This document shows positions 60,202 through 64,000 of a stretch of DNA of 64,000 bases, piece by piece. This stretch comes from a bacterium (lineage in GTDB: Bacteria > UBP6 > UBA1177 > JAKLFG01). The position numbers were made by a program, and so were the translations under genes. The DNA is taken from assembly GCA_022709425.1 (NCBI GenBank), contig JAKLIW010000008.1:85224-149223 (forward strand). The letters run 5' to 3'. Below the pieces are notes generated by a model. The model saw nothing but the letters and a program-made list of their open reading frames with translations. It was not told the origin of the DNA and did not search any database. Position 1 is the first letter of the stretch, and each line of letters begins with the position of its first letter.

Positions 60202-60786
60202 ATGACCGTGGACGAACGACAACTCATCGCGGCGGCGCGAAAAGGGGATATCCCCGCATTTGAAGCGCTCGTGCGCCGTCATCACCGGACGCTCTACAAA
60301 TTCGCGCTCGGCATCACGCGCGGCAACGAACATGACGCGGCCGACATCCTGCAGGATGCGCTCATCAAGGCGTTCCTCGGCATCGACCGGTTCGAGGAGC
60401 GTTCGAGTTTCCCGTCGTGGCTGTGGCGTATCATCCGCAACGAGTTCCTCGACCGGATCCGCGCCCAACGGTTAGAGACGGTGTCGCTCGACGAAGAGGA
60501 AGCGGAAGGATGTGAGCCGGGGCACCATGATACGCCGGAGAAACAACTCTCCGACGAGGAGCGGAAGCGGCATCTGCTGGGCTTGGTGGCGGCGCTTCCC
60601 GAAAAGCATTCCGAGATCGTTATCCTCGTGGAACTCATGGAGCTCTCCTACGAAGATGCGGCTGAATATCTCGCTATTCCGGTCGGTTCGGTCCGGAGCC
60701 GCCTCTCGCGTGCGCGGGAACAACTGACCGAATCGGTCAAAAAGAATATGGAACTTTTTTCGGCCGTCGGCCGTCACACGGGATGA
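60202..60786 (+). CDS. ECF-type RNA polymerase sigma factor
   Basis: A 194-residue sigma factor with region 2 (ALVRRHHRTLYKFALGITRG, DAADILQDALIKAF and FPSWLWRIIRNEFLDRIR, about residues 22-90) and region 4 (LPEKHSEIVILVELMELSYEDAAEYLAIPVGSVRSRLSRAR split across two helices, about 133-175). Region 3 is absent, as in ECF sigmas. It begins 10 nt after the giant lipoprotein gene and overlaps the next gene. A self-regulated cell-surface regulon is therefore plausible. The Shine-Dalgarno is weak, suggesting coupling to upstream translation. Confidence 0.93.
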   Translation: MTVDERQLIAAARKGDIPAFEALVRRHHRTLYKFALGITRGNEHDAADILQDALIKAFLGIDRFEERSSFPSWLWRIIRNEFLDRIRAQRLETVSLDEEEAEGCEPGHHDTPEKQLSDEERKRHLLGLVAALPEKHSEIVILVELMELSYEDAAEYLAIPVGSVRSRLSRAREQLTESVKKNMELFSAVGRHTG

Positions 60787-60797
60787 AGGAGGCCGGT

Positions 60798-61427
60798 ATG
60801 CACGATGGAGTTAAACAGGCGGAACGACTCGTCACCGACCTCCTCAGTCTATCAAAATTCCCCGAAAAACCGCTCCCCGAGAACTTCGAGTCGACCCTGC
60901 ACCGCCGCATTGTCGAGGCGGCCGCGACGCGCCCCGCCCCGGCGCCCCGCTGGGGTTTTCTGCGTCCCGCCCTCATTGCCCTTTCCTTCGTCGCGGTCTT
61001 CGCCATCGGCATCCTGATCGGCCGGTCGGCGGCCTCCCCCGCGCCGGAAGATACCGGTGCTCCGGTGGCGCAGAAACAGGACATCAAGCCGCAATCGCTT
61101 CCGCAACTGGTGACCACCAAAACGGTCGTGAAACGCGGTGAGCCGGTGACCATCCGGTTGGTGTACGATTCGGCAAAAGATATCGATAAGGTACGATTCT
61201 CGATAGTGCTCGATAGCGGTGTCCGGTTCCGTTCGGGCGATCCCGATATCGCGGCGGCCCCCAAACTCGAATGGGAAGGAAGTCTCACCGCCGGCCGCAA
61301 CGAGATCCCGATAGTGGTCGCTTCGGACGATATCGGCGAACGGGTCGTCCGCGCCGATGCCCGCTTCAACGGGACCACGGTCGAGAATGTCGTGACGCTC
61401 ATCGTGAAGGAGGATGCCGATGCGTAA
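60798..61427 (+). CDS. Probable membrane anti-sigma factor with extracytoplasmic beta domain
   Basis: A 209-residue single-span membrane protein. The first 55 residues are cytoplasmic and helical. A membrane helix lies at about 58-80 (RPALIALSFVAVFAIGILIG). The outside part is a Pro-rich linker and a beta-sandwich-like domain (TKTVVKRGEPVTIRLVYDS and SIVLDSGVRFRSGDPDI). Position directly after an ECF sigma gene, with the membrane topology, suggests an anti-sigma factor. No zinc HxxxCxxC motif is present. The start at 60798 has AAGGAGG at 5 nt; an alternative ATG at 60783 overlaps the sigma stop (ATGA). Confidence 0.7.
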   Translation: MHDGVKQAERLVTDLLSLSKFPEKPLPENFESTLHRRIVEAAATRPAPAPRWGFLRPALIALSFVAVFAIGILIGRSAASPAPEDTGAPVAQKQDIKPQSLPQLVTTKTVVKRGEPVTIRLVYDSAKDIDKVRFSIVLDSGVRFRSGDPDIAAAPKLEWEGSLTAGRNEIPIVVASDDIGERVVRADARFNGTTVENVVTLIVKEDADA

Positions 61428-61710
61428 GATGTTGTTCGCCATACTTTTCCTGTCGATCCTGCCGTTCCTGCCGCTCGCGGCGCAGGATACCCAAACGGTC
61501 AAGCCCTCCTCGGAGGTTGAACCGGGAAAGGAATCGCCCGACTGGGAGGCCCGTTTCAAGAAGGAAAAAGGCAAAGAGCACGCGGAGCAGACCAAGGAAC
61601 ATCGCCGCGAAATGAAGAAAGAGAAGAAAAAGGAACGCAAGGACGAGGACCGGGAACAGAGAAGAGAACACAACCGGGAACGGAGACGCGACCACTCGGA
61701 ACGCCGCTAG
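61420..61710 (+). CDS. Small exported Lys/Glu/Arg-rich protein
   Basis: A 96-residue protein with a signal peptide (residues 1-21, ending PLAAQ). The mature part is almost wholly charged (Lys, Glu, Arg, His) from about residue 40 on, and probably one long helix or disordered. It overlaps the anti-sigma gene by 8 nt and has AAGGAGG 6 nt before the ATG at 61420. No family is recognised. Charged periplasmic helices can act as spacers or chaperones, but nothing here shows which. Confidence 0.7.
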   Translation: MRKMLFAILFLSILPFLPLAAQDTQTVKPSSEVEPGKESPDWEARFKKEKGKEHAEQTKEHRREMKKEKKKERKDEDREQRREHNRERRRDHSERR

Positions 61711-61728
61711 GACATAGTCGACCGCCTG

Positions 61729-62763
61729 ATGAACTACCGCCTGTTCTTCATCGCCGCGATTATCGTGGCTTTATCCGCTCATGCCGTTGCCGAAGTGACC
61801 TTTGAAGGCGATGTCTCATTCGGCTCTTCTTACAACAGCAACATCGGCCGCCTTTCCTTCCGGGACCTCGGGACCATGGGGTTAACCGAGAGCGATAACG
61901 ATGCCTTTTCGGCCGATCTCGACGCGTTTCTTACCCTGCGGACCGGCGACCTGTTCTCGCTCGAATACACCCTTTTCACGGCGGTGACCCCCGAAGATAT
62001 CTCCTATTCTTTTTTCCATCATTCCCTTGCGGCGCTCTTTTCGCATGAACTGGAGGAGATCGATATCAATTATGGTCTGGAAACGGGCCATCTCTTGGTA
62101 GGATTCGCCAACCGGCTCGTCGAACCGCAGGTATTCTTCGAACTGTTCTGGTATGCCCATGAACAGCTTTCCTATTACCTGAATGCCGCCGGTTCTTATG
62201 CCGTCAGCCTCGATACCGATTACGGTTATCTGACCGCCCCCGGCTTCCGGTTCGAGACCGGCATCTATGTCTATCCGGTCGCCGGGAACCGCAGTTTCAT
62301 CTCGATGGGAGTGGGGGAGCGGATGTTCTTCTTCGGCGAGGATGACTATCTTGTCGAGCAGGAATCGTCCGACCCGATGATGCCGCCGATGTCGCTGACG
62401 GTCTGGGCACAGCGCGCATTTTCGGAGACCTATGTGCGGCTCAAGGGAAAATATTACTACAAAGGATTCAGCGCCGAGGCGTCGGTGCGCTACGGTTTTA
62501 TGCGCTATCTCGACGCCGACCGGTGGGAAGTATTGCCTGATCCTTTCCAGCCGCCGCCCTTCCCGCAGTACGAGAAAACCAAAAGCGATCACGCGCTCCG
62601 GCTCAAGGCATTGTTCGAATATCGCTTCACCGATCTATTCTCGTTGCAGGCCTATTATGCCTACCTGCGCAACTTCTCGAATATGGGCGGCGACACGACC
62701 GATTACGAGAACGACCGCTACGACCAGCATACCACCGGCTTCATGTGCCGGTTCGTGTTCTAG
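61729..62763 (+). CDS. Probable outer-membrane beta-barrel protein
   Basis: A 344-residue exported protein with a signal peptide (about residues 1-21, ending AVAE). The rest has the alternating pattern of a beta-barrel: VTFEGDVSFGSSYNSNIGRL at the start, many strands ending in Tyr/Phe, and the C-terminal sequence TTGFMCRFVF ending in Phe, the usual signal for barrel assembly. Repeated strand-turn units such as FSAEASVRYGFMRYL fit a barrel. It is 18 nt after the charged small protein and closes the giant-lipoprotein cluster. It may serve as a surface-export or anchoring partner, by position only. Confidence 0.78.
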   Translation: MNYRLFFIAAIIVALSAHAVAEVTFEGDVSFGSSYNSNIGRLSFRDLGTMGLTESDNDAFSADLDAFLTLRTGDLFSLEYTLFTAVTPEDISYSFFHHSLAALFSHELEEIDINYGLETGHLLVGFANRLVEPQVFFELFWYAHEQLSYYLNAAGSYAVSLDTDYGYLTAPGFRFETGIYVYPVAGNRSFISMGVGERMFFFGEDDYLVEQESSDPMMPPMSLTVWAQRAFSETYVRLKGKYYYKGFSAEASVRYGFMRYLDADRWEVLPDPFQPPPFPQYEKTKSDHALRLKALFEYRFTDLFSLQAYYAYLRNFSNMGGDTTDYENDRYDQHTTGFMCRFVF

Positions 62764-62821
62764 GAACACCCTCAGTCGCTTCCGCATATATATAATAAGG
62801 TAGTCGGTTGCGGGAATTATC

Positions 62822-62850
62822 TTGATTCAAAATTCCGCCGGGCGTATTAT
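62822..62850 (+). promoter_or_regulatory. Promoter of the FGE-like lipoprotein
   Basis: TTGATT and TATTAT are separated by 17 nt. Confidence 0.6.
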
Positions 62851-62880
62851 TGCGGCGGGATCAAGCGGTGAGGTGTGCGC

Positions 62881-63681
62881 ATGAATCGGAAGATCGTACG
62901 GATATCCCGCGGGTCGGTCGTCTTTCTTTTTCTGTCGCTCTTCTTTCTGTCGGCCTGTGAACCGGAACTGACCGGCGACGATATCGTCTGGGTCGCGATA
63001 CCGGCGGGCGGCTTCTTCATGGGGTGTTCCCCGAACGACACCGACTGCGACAAGGAGGGGTGGGGCTACGAAGAGACGCCGCGCCACTGGGTCGATGTTC
63101 CCGCCTTTGAGATGGCGCGCACCGAGACCACGCAGTATCAATACTGGAAAGTGACCGGCGATATGCCGTCGTACCATCCCCGATGCGGTAACTGTCCGGT
63201 CGAGCACATGCAAAAACATTACCTTGACGCCGCCGCTTTCTGCAAAGCGGTGGGGGGGCGACTGCCCAGCGAGGCGGAGTGGGAATACGCCGCGCGCGCC
63301 GGGACCGAGACGCGCTACTACTGCGGCGACGATGCGGCGTGTCTTACCGAGATCGCGTGGTACCGCGACAACAGCGCGGTGGCCGACAATACACTGCATC
63401 CCCATCCGGCGGCGCTCAAAAAGCCCAACGCATTCGGGCTGTACGATATGTCGGGCAATCTGCAGGAATGGACGGCCGATTGTTCGCATATCGATTTTAC
63501 GGGGGCGCCGGTCGACGGGAGCGCGTGGATGACGGGGGGCGACTGCGCTCAGCATGTGTTCAAGGGGGGGAGTTACAACGACTATGCGTGGGCTCAGCGG
63601 TCGTCGTGGCGGTATTGGGATTTTCCCGATATCCGGGGGATAGCGGACGGGTTCCGGTGTGCGCGGGGTGCGGGACGGTGA
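62881..63681 (+). CDS. Lipoprotein with FGE-sulfatase (SUMF1-like) domain
   Basis: A 266-residue lipoprotein with lipobox FLSAC (Cys26). The mature protein is one formylglycine-generating-enzyme-fold domain: WVAIPAGGFFMGC, a helix with AAAFCKAVGGRLPSEAEWEYAARAG (about residues 117-141), YDMSGNLQEWTAD, FKGGSYND, and the closing GIADGFRCARG. Secreted members of this C-type-lectin-like fold are often binding proteins rather than enzymes. The Cys pair of true FGE is not evident, so catalysis is unlikely. The start at 62881 follows GAGGTG. Confidence 0.88.
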   Translation: MNRKIVRISRGSVVFLFLSLFFLSACEPELTGDDIVWVAIPAGGFFMGCSPNDTDCDKEGWGYEETPRHWVDVPAFEMARTETTQYQYWKVTGDMPSYHPRCGNCPVEHMQKHYLDAAAFCKAVGGRLPSEAEWEYAARAGTETRYYCGDDAACLTEIAWYRDNSAVADNTLHPHPAALKKPNAFGLYDMSGNLQEWTADCSHIDFTGAPVDGSAWMTGGDCAQHVFKGGSYNDYAWAQRSSWRYWDFPDIRGIADGFRCARGAGR

Positions 63682-63682
63682 T

Positions 63683-63852
63683 GACACCCTCCGTCGCTTC
63701 GCGCCACCTCCCTGCGACAAGGAGGCACACCCTCAGTCCGTTGGACAGCTCCCTGCGACAGGGAGGCACACCCTCAGTCCGTTGGACAGCTCCCTGCGAC
63801 AGGGAGCCTTCCTTGATGCTCCCCTGATGCAGGGGAGGTAGGGGGGGTGTTC
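63683..63852 (-). repeat. MITE-like palindromic intergenic repeat, copy B
   Basis: On the minus strand this about 170-bp element begins AACACCC, has the CTCCCCTGCATCAGGGGAG hairpin, and then three tandem 41-bp units. Two of these are identical (CTCCCTGTCGCAGGGAG with GTCCAACGGAC and GGGTGTGC) and one is diverged. It ends GGGTGTCA. It is the inverse of copy A at 7471-7601 and directly follows the FGE-like lipoprotein gene. The rest of the gap to 63993 holds a poly-A/T stretch and the leader of the next gene. Confidence 0.8.
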
Positions 63853-63992
63853 TTTTGTTGCGGATCGGTGGGGCTAATGAAAAAAAAAGAATCTTTTTTG
63901 GTCGAAGTGGTATCTTATGAGGGTGATCCTCCCCAACAAAACTTAAGGAACTTGCCTTGGGAAAACATGTATGCAAAACTAGGGAGGATTGT

Positions 63993-64000
63993 ATGCTAAA
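63993..64000 (+). CDS. Start of a further gene (cut by the window edge)
   Basis: An ATG at 63993 is preceded by AGGGAGGATTGT, the same leader type as the lipoprotein genes at 35287 and 37202. Only Met-Leu and part of a third codon are visible. A lipoprotein is a guess from the leader. Confidence 0.45.

Noticed and set aside
63700..63835. CRISPR array from the 41-bp repeats
   Set aside because: The units are directly tandem with no spacers and have hairpin structure typical of intergenic repeats.

Overview
The window is one stretch of GC-rich bacterial chromosome with housekeeping genes, interleaved with an unusually large set of secreted lipoproteins. Lipoboxes, an outer-membrane beta-barrel candidate, aquaporin Z and an AgmX/TonB-like domain indicate a Gram-negative (diderm) cell. 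The split ATP synthase (F1 genes apart from atpZ-B-E), the Cys-rich CGNG..E.C motifs and the Asp-rich lipoproteins resemble deltaproteobacterial/myxococcal genomes and related uncultured lineages. This is inference: no rRNA is present to settle it. There is no CRISPR array, prophage, transposase or reverse transcriptase.

Layout. 1-8157: fhs (cut by the window edge), a class III cyclase-like protein, an unaccompanied glyQ, a two-gene set of envelope proteins including a 952-residue DUF1566/EGF lipoprotein, and a DUF2062 protein. 8167-17560: the ATP synthase in two minus-strand operons, atpZ-B-E and atpF'-F-H-A-G-D-C, with terC and an RsbRD-N-like gene between them. The c subunit carries the Gln/Glu/Ser/Tyr pattern of sodium-binding rings. 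17645-26283: two small lipoproteins, a GAF/HD-GYP phosphodiesterase, a GT-C plus GT2 pair, aqpZ, and a TldE-TldD pair. 26280-34351: a minus-strand operon of acyltransferase, TPR protein, leuS, PD-(D/E)XK nuclease and holA. Then come initiator tRNA-Met and a methyltransferase-like membrane protein.

35287-49451 is a secretome island: five lipoproteins with acidic stalks, a metallopeptidase and two subtilases, interrupted by mutS2. 49536-50466: a GNAT acetyltransferase and a cyclophilin. 50583-62763: a 3202-residue lipoprotein (about 17 Ig-like repeats, 12 Kelch-like repeats, C-type lectin domain) followed closely by an ECF sigma factor, a probable anti-sigma factor, a Lys/Glu/Arg-rich exported protein and a beta-barrel protein. 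This is the best candidate for a coordinated, little-described surface system. 62881-64000: an FGE-sulfatase-fold lipoprotein, a MITE-like repeat, and the first codons of another gene.

Sigma-70-type promoters (TTGNNN, 16-18 nt, TANNNT) are readable upstream of most transcription units and fix many start codons. A MITE-like intergenic repeat occurs twice, near each end of the window, and a palindromic repeat lies in frame inside leuS.
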